A stretch of 40,768 nucleotides of DNA from positions 1-40,768 of the forward strand of contig DAOUBP010000147.1 of NCBI GenBank assembly GCA_034432655.1, read 5' to 3'. This document shows, piece by piece, positions 24,416-31,684 of this stretch (positions are counted from its first letter, which is position 1; each line of letters begins with the position of its first letter). The position numbers were made by a program, and so were the translations under genes. Origin of the DNA: DAOUBP01 sp034432655 (GTDB taxonomy: Bacteria; Chloroflexota; Anaerolineae; CG2-30-64-16). The notes beneath the pieces are model-generated. The model worked only from the letters and a program-made list of their open reading frames with translations. It was not told the DNA's origin and made no database searches.

Positions 24416-25297
24416 TCATCCCGGGGCCAGAAAGGCTACCAGGAACGCCGTCCACCACCAGGACTGCCCACGCGCCGCGGCTTGCTCCGGGTTGCGGGCC
24501 AGCCACCAGGCGGCAGGTGCGAACAGCGCTGCAACAAGCGCACAAGCCGCGGGCCGCTGCAACAGCACCAGGGCCAACAGGACCGCCAACTGGCCGGCCC
24601 ACGCCTGCCATGCGCCGGCCCGGGCAGCAACCAGATAAAGGCCCCACTGCAGCAGGGTAAAACCGGCCAGCAACGCCGGGGCCAGAAACGCGGACCGGTC
24701 AACAGGGGGCCAGCCCCCCGCCAGGGACACGCCCAGCAGTCCCGGCAAAACCACATCGAGCAGCGCCAGGGCAAGGGCCGGCACGGCGCCCCGCTGGGAG
24801 GCCCACAACCAGGCCCAGGCCGTCACCAGCATGGCGACCAGGGTCAGGGCCAGGGCAGCCGGCCCCAGGAGCCAGCTCAACCCCACGGCCAACGTTGCGC
24901 CAAACGCGACGGGCTGCCAGCTCCGGTCGGCCGGCACGCCCATCCCTGCCCCCAGGGCGCGCAGAAGCCGGCTCAGAGGCGCTGCGGGCTGGGCATAGGG
25001 CAAGGAAACGCAAGCGGTTCGAGAGGTTGAGGTCGGCGTCGCGACCGGTGCGGGCGGGAGGAGCGGGCGCAGGCTGCCCCAGACCAGGTCGCCCAAGATC
25101 ACGGCCGCGGCCAACCGCAGCAAAGCGCCGGTATCGGCCGGCAACCAACCGGCTGCAGCCGCCCCGACCAACACCGCCCAGGCCGGCCCCACGCGCCAAA
25201 GCGTGCGGCCCGGCGAGAATGCCACCCGAACCAGGGGGCCGCTCTCCGCTGCGATCCCTGTTGCGTCCTGGCCGGCCCGGCCCACATCACTCTGCAT
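24416..25297 (-). CDS. Polytopic membrane protein of unknown function
   Basis: 293 residues from the ATG at 25297, chosen because AGGA lies 7 bases upstream and a longer GTG start (25345) would fall inside a perfect hairpin. I do not recognise it. It has an acidic N-terminus, about nine hydrophobic segments rich in Ala, Leu and Trp, and one Pro/Thr/Ser-rich loop (about 85-115, LPPAPVATPTSTSRT). Its composition resembles bacterial membrane proteins of the DMT or CDP-archaeol-synthase type, but no motif supports either. It is the first gene behind the promoter at 25375-25403 and precedes argF by 28 bases. Confidence 0.7.
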   Translation of the reverse strand: MQSDVGRAGQDATGIAAESGPLVRVAFSPGRTLWRVGPAWAVLVGAAAAGWLPADTGALLRLAAAVILGDLVWGSLRPLLPPAPVATPTSTSRTACVSLPYAQPAAPLSRLLRALGAGMGVPADRSWQPVAFGATLAVGLSWLLGPAALALTLVAMLVTAWAWLWASQRGAVPALALALLDVVLPGLLGVSLAGGWPPVDRSAFLAPALLAGFTLLQWGLYLVAARAGAWQAWAGQLAVLLALVLLQRPAACALVAALFAPAAWWLARNPEQAAARGQSWWWTAFLVAFLAPG

Positions 25298-25321
25298 ATC
25301 CGAATCCTGTGCCTCTCCGCG

Positions 25322-25352
25322 ACGGTCGGTGACAGCGCCTGTCACCGACCGT
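25322..25352. promoter_or_regulatory. Perfect 14-bp inverted repeat in the 5' leader of the argF-cdaA operon
   Basis: ACGGTCGGTGACAG (25322-25335) and CTGTCACCGACCGT (25339-25352) are exact reverse complements around the 3-base loop CGC. No T-run follows on either strand, so it is a poor intrinsic terminator. It begins about 15 bases downstream of the expected start of the promoter at 25375-25403 and ends 25 bases before the ATG at 25297. It could be a leader hairpin or an operator for a dimeric regulator. Confidence 0.7.
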
Positions 25353-25374
25353 GAACGCGAAACGTATTAGCACT

Positions 25375-25403
25375 ATTGTAACCGCCCTGAAGCATGCGGT
25401 CAA
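25375..25403 (-). promoter_or_regulatory. Promoter of the membrane protein-argF-cdaA-cdaR-der run
   Basis: Minus-strand TTGACC (25403-25398) and TACAAT (25380-25375) are separated by 17 bases. It is the only clear promoter between 25425 and 19888, where all genes share a strand with gaps of 28 bases or fewer, so it may drive the whole run. Confidence 0.75.
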
Positions 25404-25424
25404 AAAAGCGTCTTAAGAACAGGC

Positions 25425-26417
25425 TCAGAGCGTCAGATCGTCCTCAGGCGGCAGCACAACTGCTGGCTGCGACGGCCCTCCGGTCGCCGACTCGGTGCCG
25501 AAACGCGTCGCCACCACCGCGCCCAGGCCGATTGAACCCAGGACCAGCCAGAACAGAAAGCCGATGCAAAACGGCAGGTTGGCCAGCACGGTGATCACCA
25601 GCATGCCCAGGGCCAACGCCGGGATAGAAGATGTCGGGTGCAGGCGCAACAGGTCGAGGAGCCGCTGCCCGATCCACAACCCGACACCGATCCAGCCCAG
25701 GAGCAGGCCGACCGCTAGCGCCAGCCACACCAGCAGGCCCAACCCGCACACGATGAGCAGCAGTGCGCCGGCAAACAGCGCCAGCAGCAGCGTTAACAGC
25801 CCCAGGCCGAAGCTGACCGCAGGTTGCGCGGCCGCGGCTGAGGCAACGCGCGCCACCCCTTGCGGTGCCACCAGCAGAACCGCCAGCCCGATCAGGATCA
25901 ACAGCAGCGAGCTGCCCAGGGTGCGCAACTGCCACAAGAAAAGGCCCTCGATCAGCCGCCAAAGCCGCTGAGCTGGCGGCCGGACTTCGAGGACTGGCGC
26001 CGGCACGACACCGCCGCCCAACCTGAAGCCGCGGGGGCCGGTCAGCACCTGGCCGCGCACCACTGCACCCGCCGCCTGCTCGACGACGCTGCCCAGCACG
26101 ACAAGGTCACCGTCAACCAGCGCCGTCTCGGCCAGGTTCACGCGGCCGCCCATGACGACGACGCTCCCCGCCACCTTGCCGGCGACGGTGACGCTGCCGC
26201 CGAAGGCGACCACATCACCCTGGACGGCGCTGTCCCGCTCCAGGGTGATAGTGCCGTTGAACGCGGTCAGGTCGCCATTGAGCCTTTCACCCGCGCGCAG
26301 GGTGAAACTCTGTCCGAAGAGGACCTTGTCGCCGTCCCCGTCCTGCGCCAGCGCCACCGGGGCCGCGAGCAGAAAGAGCACAATCAGCAGAGCCAACAAC
26401 CCCACCTTGCGTTTCAT
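25425..26417 (-). CDS. Bactofilin-like (polymer-forming) repeat protein with membrane domain
   Basis: 330 residues; GGGAGGTG precedes the ATG. A signal peptide (about 1-24, LLALLIVLFLLAAPVALAQ) leads to a right-handed beta-helix-like repeat (about 30-130), with rungs such as GDLTAFNGTITLERDSAVQGD, VVAFGGSVTVAGKVAGSVVVMGG and VDGDLVVLGSVV; the previous strings are quoted as separate rungs. After a Pro-rich linker come four or five membrane helices (about 165-310) and an acidic tail. This is the layout of bactofilin-like proteins in bacteria with ECF control. It is probably a surface or envelope-stress protein anchored in the membrane. It is the third gene of the sigma-anti-sigma operon, 22 bases after the anti-sigma gene. 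Confidence 0.85.
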   Translation of the reverse strand: MKRKVGLLALLIVLFLLAAPVALAQDGDGDKVLFGQSFTLRAGERLNGDLTAFNGTITLERDSAVQGDVVAFGGSVTVAGKVAGSVVVMGGRVNLAETALVDGDLVVLGSVVEQAAGAVVRGQVLTGPRGFRLGGGVVPAPVLEVRPPAQRLWRLIEGLFLWQLRTLGSSLLLILIGLAVLLVAPQGVARVASAAAAQPAVSFGLGLLTLLLALFAGALLLIVCGLGLLVWLALAVGLLLGWIGVGLWIGQRLLDLLRLHPTSSIPALALGMLVITVLANLPFCIGFLFWLVLGSIGLGAVVATRFGTESATGGPSQPAVVLPPEDDLTL

Positions 26418-26439
26418 CCAACACCTCCCGTTCTGATAG

Positions 26440-26988
26440 TCAACGTGCGATGGAAACCCGCCCCAAACGACCGCGGCGCGTCAACAACCACAGCCACAAA
26501 AAGCCCAAAAGACACGTCACACATGAAAGCACTGCCATCAGGCCCGCCAGGGTCGGCGCGCCGATGCTGGCCAGCGCGGCCGCCAGGCCGCGCACCAGCA
26601 ACCAAAGCGCTACCAGCCAACCCAGCAGCACGTCGCCGACCGCGGCCAGCTGACCCCCAAACCACAAAAGGGCTGCGGCACCCCAGAAGATGAGCCCGGT
26701 CACCAGGGAAATGGCGCCGGCCCACGCACCCCAGCCAAGCCACCCCTTGTGCTGTTTCGCCAGGGCTGCCCGTCTCACCCTGGCCATCACCTTAGCGGTC
26801 AAATCGGAAGGCGGCACAATCACCGGCGCGGCCGCCAGCCGGCGGTCCAGCACCGACCACGCTTCCCAGGCCTGGGCGCAGGCCGGGCACACGCGCAAAT
26901 GCGCGTGCAAGCGGCCCAACTCGGCCGGGGCGATCTCGTCGTCCAGGGCTAGAGACATCAACGTCAGATATTCATCATGCCTGTCCAT
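26440..26988 (-). CDS. Zinc-finger anti-sigma factor
   Basis: 182 residues. The N-terminal ZAS/zf-HC2 domain (1-50) has LTLMSLALDDEIAPAE and the zinc motif H-x3-C-x2-C in LHAHLRVCPACAQAW. A linker is followed by an unusually hydrophobic C-terminal half (about 85-175) with three or four membrane helices, where single-helix anti-sigma factors are the norm. It should hold the ECF sigma factor inactive at the membrane until released. It begins 3 bases after the sigma gene's stop. Confidence 0.9.
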   Translation of the reverse strand: MDRHDEYLTLMSLALDDEIAPAELGRLHAHLRVCPACAQAWEAWSVLDRRLAAAPVIVPPSDLTAKVMARVRRAALAKQHKGWLGWGAWAGAISLVTGLIFWGAAALLWFGGQLAAVGDVLLGWLVALWLLVRGLAAALASIGAPTLAGLMAVLSCVTCLLGFLWLWLLTRRGRLGRVSIAR

Positions 26989-26991
26989 GCT

Positions 26992-27570
26992 TCACCTCGG
27001 CAGCGCGGGTTCCATGGCCGCCGCGGATGAGGCCGCGGCGGATTCCAGAAGCTGCAGCCGTGCGCGATGCAGCCGTGACTTCACCGCCTGCACCGTCAAC
27101 CCCAGCACGTCGGCGATCTCGGCGTAGGACAAATCGTGCCAATAGCGCAGGATCACCGGCACCCGATAAGCCGGCGCCAGCTGTTCCACCAGGCGCTGCA
27201 CCTCATCGCGGGCCTCGGCGCGCTGGGCCAGCTCCTCCGGGCCGGGCGTGCGCGCCGGCAGGGTGGCCGCCACCGGCTCCTCATCCAGCGAAAACGCAGC
27301 CCCCCGCCGCTGACGGAGACGGTCAATGCAGTAGTGCGAGGCAATGGAGAAGACCCACGACGACAACTTGCGCTCCGGCTGATAGGTGTGGAGCTTGGTG
27401 TACACCCGGATAAACGTCTCCTGTACGGCGTCCTCAGCTTCCACCGCGTTACCCAACATCCGATACGCCAGGTTGAAGACCGGGCCCTGATAAACGGCCA
27501 CCAGTTGGGCGAAGGCCTTCAGATCGCCGCGTCGCGCTTGCTCCAGCCAGATCAGTTCCTGATTTTCCAC
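26992..27570 (-). CDS. ECF-type RNA polymerase sigma factor
   Basis: 192 residues from a GTG with AGGCAGG upstream. Region 2 (about 20-90) has VFNLAYRMLGNAVEAEDAVQETFIRVY and the DNA-melting WVFSIASHYCIDRLRQRR. Region 4 (about 125-180) has LAPAYRVPVILRYWHDLSYAEIADVLG and TVQAVKSRLHRARLQL (quoted in two parts). The linker between is short and regions 1 and 3 are missing, which defines the ECF class. A sigma-W-like promoter at 27615-27641 precedes it, so it probably activates its own operon with the anti-sigma factor and bactofilin-like protein. Confidence 0.95.
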   Translation of the reverse strand: MENQELIWLEQARRGDLKAFAQLVAVYQGPVFNLAYRMLGNAVEAEDAVQETFIRVYTKLHTYQPERKLSSWVFSIASHYCIDRLRQRRGAAFSLDEEPVAATLPARTPGPEELAQRAEARDEVQRLVEQLAPAYRVPVILRYWHDLSYAEIADVLGLTVQAVKSRLHRARLQLLESAAASSAAAMEPALPR

Positions 27571-27614
27571 GTGCGCCTGCCTGATACGATGCGACCTGCT
27601 TCACACTTCTAAAG

Positions 27615-27641
27615 TACGCAGGTATCCTGGAAATGGTTTCA
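27615..27641 (-). promoter_or_regulatory. Sigma-W-type (ECF) promoter of the sigma operon
   Basis: Minus-strand TGAAAC (27641-27636) and CGTA (27618-27615) are 17 bases apart, matching the well-known sigma-W consensus TGAAAC-N16/17-CGTA. The start would be near 27607, giving a leader of about 36 bases. Confidence 0.7.
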
Positions 27642-27646
27642 CAAAA

Positions 27647-27662
27647 CCGCACCAAGGTGCGG
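27647..27662 (-). terminator. Small hairpin with T-run upstream of the ECF promoter
   Basis: CCGCACC and GGTGCGG pair around a 2-base loop, and TTTTG follows on the minus strand. It would insulate the ECF promoter from antisense readthrough. The stem is short. Confidence 0.35.
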
Positions 27663-27694
27663 CGTCCCTCGTCGCCGGACGTCGGGGGCCCGGC

Positions 27695-27723
27695 TTGGGG
27701 CCCCAGCCGTCCGGGAGTATAAT
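27695..27723 (+). promoter_or_regulatory. Promoter of the deoxynucleoside kinase pair
   Basis: TTGGGG (27695-27700) and a consensus TATAAT (27718-27723) are 17 bases apart; a GC-rich inverted repeat (CGGCTTGGGG against CCCCAGCCG) overlaps the -35. The start would be near 27730, 35 bases before the ATG. Confidence 0.6.
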
Positions 27724-27764
27724 ATCATCCTTCAAACCATCCTGGTAGTCCGCAGGGGCTGACC

Positions 27765-28814
27765 ATGTCACGATATCCATACATCGCCATCGAGGGCGCG
27801 ATCGGGGTGGGCAAGACCACCCTGGCGCGCATCCTGGGGGAAGCGCTGCCCGCCGAGTTGCTGCTAGAGGTCTTCGAGGAGAACCCGTTCCTGAGCGACT
27901 TTTACGCCGACCGCGCCCGTTACGCCTTCCAAACCCAGATCTTCTTCCTGCTCAGCCGCTACCGACAACAGCACAGCGTCATCGCGAAAACCCTGGAACA
28001 CAGCGCGCTGGTCAGCGACTACCTCTTCGCCAAGGACTGGCTCTTTGCGCACCTCAACCTGGCCGGGGACGAGCTGCAAATGTACGAACGGGTGCACGCG
28101 ATCCTGGGGGAGCAGATCCCGACACCCAACCTGGTGGTCTATCTGCGCGCGTCGGTGGACGTGTTGATGGGACGGATCGCGTTCCGCGATCGCAGTTATG
28201 AGCGCCGGATGGAACGGGATTACATCGCCGCCCTTAGCCAGGCCTACGATCGGTTCTTCGCCGACTACACCGCCGCGCCGGTGCTCACCCTGGACACAGA
28301 CGACCTGGACATCGTGTCCGATATCAGCGCGCGCAACGCTGTGATCGCCCGGGTCAAAGAGGCCCTGCACAGGGGCCTTTACCAACTTCCTCTGTTGGAG
28401 ATGCCCGCCGAGCCGGAGCAGGCGATCACCGCTGAGGCAGGCGTGCGCCTGCACGACTTCCAGCGCCTGCAGCGGGCGCTGACGCGGCAGACAGAGTTGA
28501 GCGCTGATCTGTTCTTCAACTACTTCTGGCTGGCCGAAGAGGTGGGACGCCTGGGACGGGCGTTGAAGCACGCCTGGCGGCAACAAGAGCAACTGCTGCC
28601 CCGGACCGGCAACCGGCAGGAGGCACACCAACGCGCCCTAAGCAGCGTGCAGGCCGACCTGGCCGACGCGCTGGCCGACGCGCTGGCCTGCCTGTTCAAA
28701 ATCGCCGACGACGCGGGGATTGACCTGGAAACGGCCTCCCTGGCCCGCATGCGCCAAAACTGGCAGCAGGCAAACGATAAAAAGGCGAAGGCAAACAGGA
28801 GCGGCCAACCATGA
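27765..28814 (+). CDS. Deoxynucleoside kinase fused to a degenerate MazG-like domain
   Basis: 349 residues. The kinase (about 1-205) has the P-loop GAIGVGKTT (11-19), the substrate loop FEENPFLSDFYAD, the SDYLFAKD motif in place of the usual DRS, and the LID-type Arg cluster RIAFRDRSYERRM. The following 140 residues are helical and match the MazG nucleotide pyrophosphohydrolase fold: LAEEVGRLGRALKHAW stands where EExxE is expected, and ADALADALACLFKIADDAGIDLETA stands where ExxD and the GIDL turn are expected. Several of the metal-binding Glu residues are replaced (EEVGR, ALAD). The kinase half should phosphorylate deoxynucleosides; the second half is probably structural. Its stop overlaps the next kinase by ATGA. 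Confidence 0.85.
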   Translation: MSRYPYIAIEGAIGVGKTTLARILGEALPAELLLEVFEENPFLSDFYADRARYAFQTQIFFLLSRYRQQHSVIAKTLEHSALVSDYLFAKDWLFAHLNLAGDELQMYERVHAILGEQIPTPNLVVYLRASVDVLMGRIAFRDRSYERRMERDYIAALSQAYDRFFADYTAAPVLTLDTDDLDIVSDISARNAVIARVKEALHRGLYQLPLLEMPAEPEQAITAEAGVRLHDFQRLQRALTRQTELSADLFFNYFWLAEEVGRLGRALKHAWRQQEQLLPRTGNRQEAHQRALSSVQADLADALADALACLFKIADDAGIDLETASLARMRQNWQQANDKKAKANRSGQP

Positions 28815-29449
28815 CCAAACATTTCGTCGCCATCGCCGGCAACATCGGGGTGGGCAAATCCACCCTGACGAAACTGTTGAGCGAACGGCTAGGCTGGGAG
28901 CCGTTCTTCGAAGCGGTCAACGATAACCCCTATCTGGCCGATTTCTACCAGGACATGACCCGCTACGCGTTCCACTCCCAGGTCTTCTTCCTCTCGCGAC
29001 GGCTCCGCCATCACCGCCGGCTGCTGGATTTCCCCGGCTCTGTGGTGCAAGACCGTTCTGTCTACGAGGACGCTGAGATCTTCGCCCGCAACCTGTATGA
29101 GCAAGGGCATATCGAGCCGCGCGACTACCGCACCTACCGCGAGCTCTACGAAGTGCTGATCCAGTTCCTCCCGCCGCCCGATCTGATCGTTTACCTGCGC
29201 GCGTCGGTGCCGACCCTGCTGCAGCGCATCGAAACCCGGGGCCGGCCCTACGAGCGGAGCATCAGCCGGGAGTACCTGGAACAACTCAATCGCCTGTACG
29301 CGGCCTGGATGCACGATTTCGCGCAGTGCCCGGTGCTGACCGTCCCCACCGACGACCTGGATTTCGTGCATAACGGCGCTCATCTCGACCTGATCATCCG
29401 GAAGATCCTGGAAAAGTTGAGCGGCAAAGAAGAAGTGGTCTTTACCTGA
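28811..29449 (+). CDS. Deoxynucleoside kinase (second copy)
   Basis: 212 residues, starting in an ATGA overlap. It has the P-loop GNIGVGKST (10-18), the substrate loop FEAVNDNPYLADFYQD, the catalytic Asp-Arg motif in VVQDRSVYEDAEIF, and the LID in RIETRGRPYERSI. It is a standard-length dNK-family enzyme (dAK/dGK/dCK type) that makes deoxynucleoside monophosphates for salvage. Paired dNK genes can form heterodimeric kinases, as in lactobacilli, so the two products here may pair. It differs from the first copy by keeping the DRS motif. Confidence 0.93.
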   Translation: MTKHFVAIAGNIGVGKSTLTKLLSERLGWEPFFEAVNDNPYLADFYQDMTRYAFHSQVFFLSRRLRHHRRLLDFPGSVVQDRSVYEDAEIFARNLYEQGHIEPRDYRTYRELYEVLIQFLPPPDLIVYLRASVPTLLQRIETRGRPYERSISREYLEQLNRLYAAWMHDFAQCPVLTVPTDDLDFVHNGAHLDLIIRKILEKLSGKEEVVFT

Positions 29450-29452
29450 TAC

Positions 29453-29481
29453 TTGCACAACCACCCGCGCCGTGCTATAGT
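29453..29481 (+). promoter_or_regulatory. Promoter of the beta-propeller-like gene
   Basis: TTGCAC (29453-29458) and TATAGT (29476-29481) are 17 bases apart. The start would be near 29488, giving a leader of about 55 bases. Confidence 0.65.
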
Positions 29482-29542
29482 TGAAATGATAGCGTTCTAG
29501 CGTTTCCCGGCGTTCCGTCTTTGTCCGTGCGAGGATAGCCCG

Positions 29543-30631
29543 ATGCCTGTCGAAAACTCATGGTCACCTGTCGTCCTGATCCCCAATACACCCCCGGACA
29601 GCCATGAGCCTGCGCTGGCGATCACTGCCGACGCGCTGCACGCAGTGTGGGTCAGCAACAAGGCCCTGTATCATGCCCGCTTCAGCGAAGGCCGGTGGAC
29701 CGAGCCGTTGCGGTTCGCCAACGGTGAACAGCCTGCGCTGGCAGCCGGCCCGGGCGGGGCCCTTCACTGCGTCTTCTCACATCAGTTTCTGGGCAACAGC
29801 GATGTCTACTACGTGCGGTGGGACGGGATCAAATGGTCGCTGCCGCAACAGGTCTCCCGCACCAGCGGCGCTTCCACGAACCCGGCCCTGGCGGTGGCGC
29901 AAGACGGGAGCACGCACATCGTCTGGGCCGATACCACGCCCGGCGATAGCGTGATCTACTACGCCCGGCCGCAGGGGGTCGCCTGGGCCCACGCCCCCAT
30001 CCCCAACGCGACCGGCGGCCGGCCCGCTGTGGTCCTGACGCCCACGGGCGAGGCTGTCGTCGCCTGGCAAAGCCGCCTGGCCGGGACGGGTTATTTCGAG
30101 ATCCTGGCGGCGGTACGTCAAGACGGGACGTGGGGGGTGCCGGAGATCGTCTCCGACAAGCCGGATTGCCACTCCATCACCCCGGCACTGGCTGTTAACC
30201 CCCAGGGGTCCTGTCATCTGATCTGGCAGGAAGCGCGCGGCAATGTCTACGTGATCCGCCATGCGGAGCGGTTGCCGAGCGGCTGGTCGGTCCCGGCCGA
30301 CATTTCAGCGCCCAACCGGGATGCCCGCCTGCCCCGGCTGGCTGCCGCGCCGAAGGGGTTTCTGCAAGCGGTTTGGGCCGAGGACGCGGCGTTGAAGCAT
30401 CGGGGCCGGCCGGCTGAACAACGGGCGCTGTGGTGGGGAGAAGAAACCGCCTGCCCGGACTGTCCCGGGATCAGCAGCCTGGCCACGGCCATCTCCCCTG
30501 CCACCGGTGAGCTGCATGTGGTCTGGAGCGCATACCAGGACGCGGGGCAACGCCTGCTTTATCACGCGTACCGCAAGCCGCTGATCCGCCACACCGTCTT
30601 CATCCCGATCGTCACCCGCTCTGAGGAATGA
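29543..30631 (+). CDS. Beta-propeller-like (sialidase-like repeat) protein
   Basis: 362 residues; GAGGAT lies 7 bases before the only usable ATG (an in-frame TAG lies 45 bases upstream with no other start between). About six repeats have the form P-A-L-A-V-x-x-x-G-x-x-H-x-V-W followed by V-Y-Y-x-R, for example EPALAITADALHAVWVSN, NPALAVAQDGSTHIVWAD and TPALAVNPQGSCHLIWQE; this is the blade pattern of exo-sialidase-like or BNR propellers. No catalytic residues were identified. The C-terminus ends HTVFIPIVTRSEE, a tail similar to that seen on many exported Chloroflexota proteins, yet there is no N-terminal signal peptide. The 3' end overlaps the convergent PrsW gene by 20 bases. Confidence 0.8.
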   Translation: MPVENSWSPVVLIPNTPPDSHEPALAITADALHAVWVSNKALYHARFSEGRWTEPLRFANGEQPALAAGPGGALHCVFSHQFLGNSDVYYVRWDGIKWSLPQQVSRTSGASTNPALAVAQDGSTHIVWADTTPGDSVIYYARPQGVAWAHAPIPNATGGRPAVVLTPTGEAVVAWQSRLAGTGYFEILAAVRQDGTWGVPEIVSDKPDCHSITPALAVNPQGSCHLIWQEARGNVYVIRHAERLPSGWSVPADISAPNRDARLPRLAAAPKGFLQAVWAEDAALKHRGRPAEQRALWWGEETACPDCPGISSLATAISPATGELHVVWSAYQDAGQRLLYHAYRKPLIRHTVFIPIVTRSEE

Positions 30632-31643
30632 AGCCGGCCAGCGCGTCACGCGCGCGCATCAGACGCGCGCGCAGCTCCGTGACCTGCATGGCCAAGCGCG
30701 GATCAGCCTGTCGGTAACGCAGCCGTCGCTTGCGAAACGCCAGCTCTGTCGCCGTCTCCTGGAACAACCGGGCGAGCCTGGCCCCCTCCGGGCCCCGGGC
30801 ACGGCGGAGTACCCCCTCCAGCGCCTTGCGGTTGCGCCGCGACAGCAGCATCTGGTACTCGGCCTCTGTCAGGAGCTGTCCCACCTCGTCGGCGAGCTCC
30901 TCCCTGACCCAGCGCGCCTCCTGACGCATCCCCAGGGCGATCATAGCCAACACCAGGCCGACCCCGGTCAAGACCGAGTAGAAGCTGAGCAGGATGGCGC
31001 CGGCCGAGACCGCGGCCAGGGAAGCGCCCAGGTTATGGAGGGCATGAAAGAGGACGGCTGCGGCCAGCCCACACCACGGCGCCCAACGGCGGAGCCAGCG
31101 CGCCGACGCTGCACGGGCGATGCCGATGCCGGCGCCGGTGAACGCGGTGAAAAAGGCGTGGTTAAGACCGAAAACCACGCTGCGCAGGAACACCGTCAGC
31201 CCCCAACTGCCCCACCCGTCCTGCACCAACGCTGCCATGAAATAGAGCATGTTCTCGGTCAACCCAAAGCCGAAACCGACCAGGGAACCGTAGATCAGGC
31301 CGTCCAGCAGGTTATCGAACTCCACCCGCCAGAACAACAGGATCAGCAGCAGGCCCACCCCCTTGGCGACCTCCTCCACCACCGGCGCCAGGCCGCCGGA
31401 GACGAACAGGTCGCCGGCCAGAGCCGAGCCGGCCAGGGCCGATGGCACGCCCAAGGCGCTCTCCAGGAGCAGAGAGATGACCACGGCCGGCAGCGCGCCC
31501 CATAGGAACGCGCCCACGCCCAACGCCAGCGGCTCGCGCTCATAGCGGTCGCACCACCACACCAGGGTGCTCCAGCCTACGGCGGGCACAACCGTCGCCA
31601 CGATCGAGAGGGCAAATCCTAACAGCAGGCTGGGCGGTTCCAA
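30612..31643 (-). CDS. PrsW-family intramembrane metalloprotease with C-terminal extension
   Basis: 343 residues from a TTG start with AGGGGG 6 bases upstream. About eight hydrophobic helices fill residues 1-238. The catalytic-type motifs are PVVEEVAKG (Glu90-Glu91), FGFGLTENMLYF (Glu130), GLNHAFFTAFTG (His162) and LFHALHN (His200). PrsW-type proteases cleave membrane-embedded proteins such as anti-sigma factors; the ZAS anti-sigma factor at 26440-26988 is a possible but unproven target. Residues about 240-343 form a charged, probably cytoplasmic helical tail (RNRKALEGVLRRARGPEGA, RKRRLRYRQAD) that minimal PrsW proteins lack. Confidence 0.88.
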   Translation of the reverse strand: MEPPSLLLGFALSIVATVVPAVGWSTLVWWCDRYEREPLALGVGAFLWGALPAVVISLLLESALGVPSALAGSALAGDLFVSGGLAPVVEEVAKGVGLLLILLFWRVEFDNLLDGLIYGSLVGFGFGLTENMLYFMAALVQDGWGSWGLTVFLRSVVFGLNHAFFTAFTGAGIGIARAASARWLRRWAPWCGLAAAVLFHALHNLGASLAAVSAGAILLSFYSVLTGVGLVLAMIALGMRQEARWVREELADEVGQLLTEAEYQMLLSRRNRKALEGVLRRARGPEGARLARLFQETATELAFRKRRLRYRQADPRLAMQVTELRARLMRARDALAGFIPQSG

Positions 31644-31684
31644 GGCAAACCCCCTGTGTTACGCGGAATAGATTCCGCACTACA

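Noticed and set aside
27647..27723. Regulatory RNA between the divergent sigma and kinase genes
   Set aside because: The GC-rich inverted repeats overlap the promoter boxes on both strands and no separate transcript unit can be drawn.
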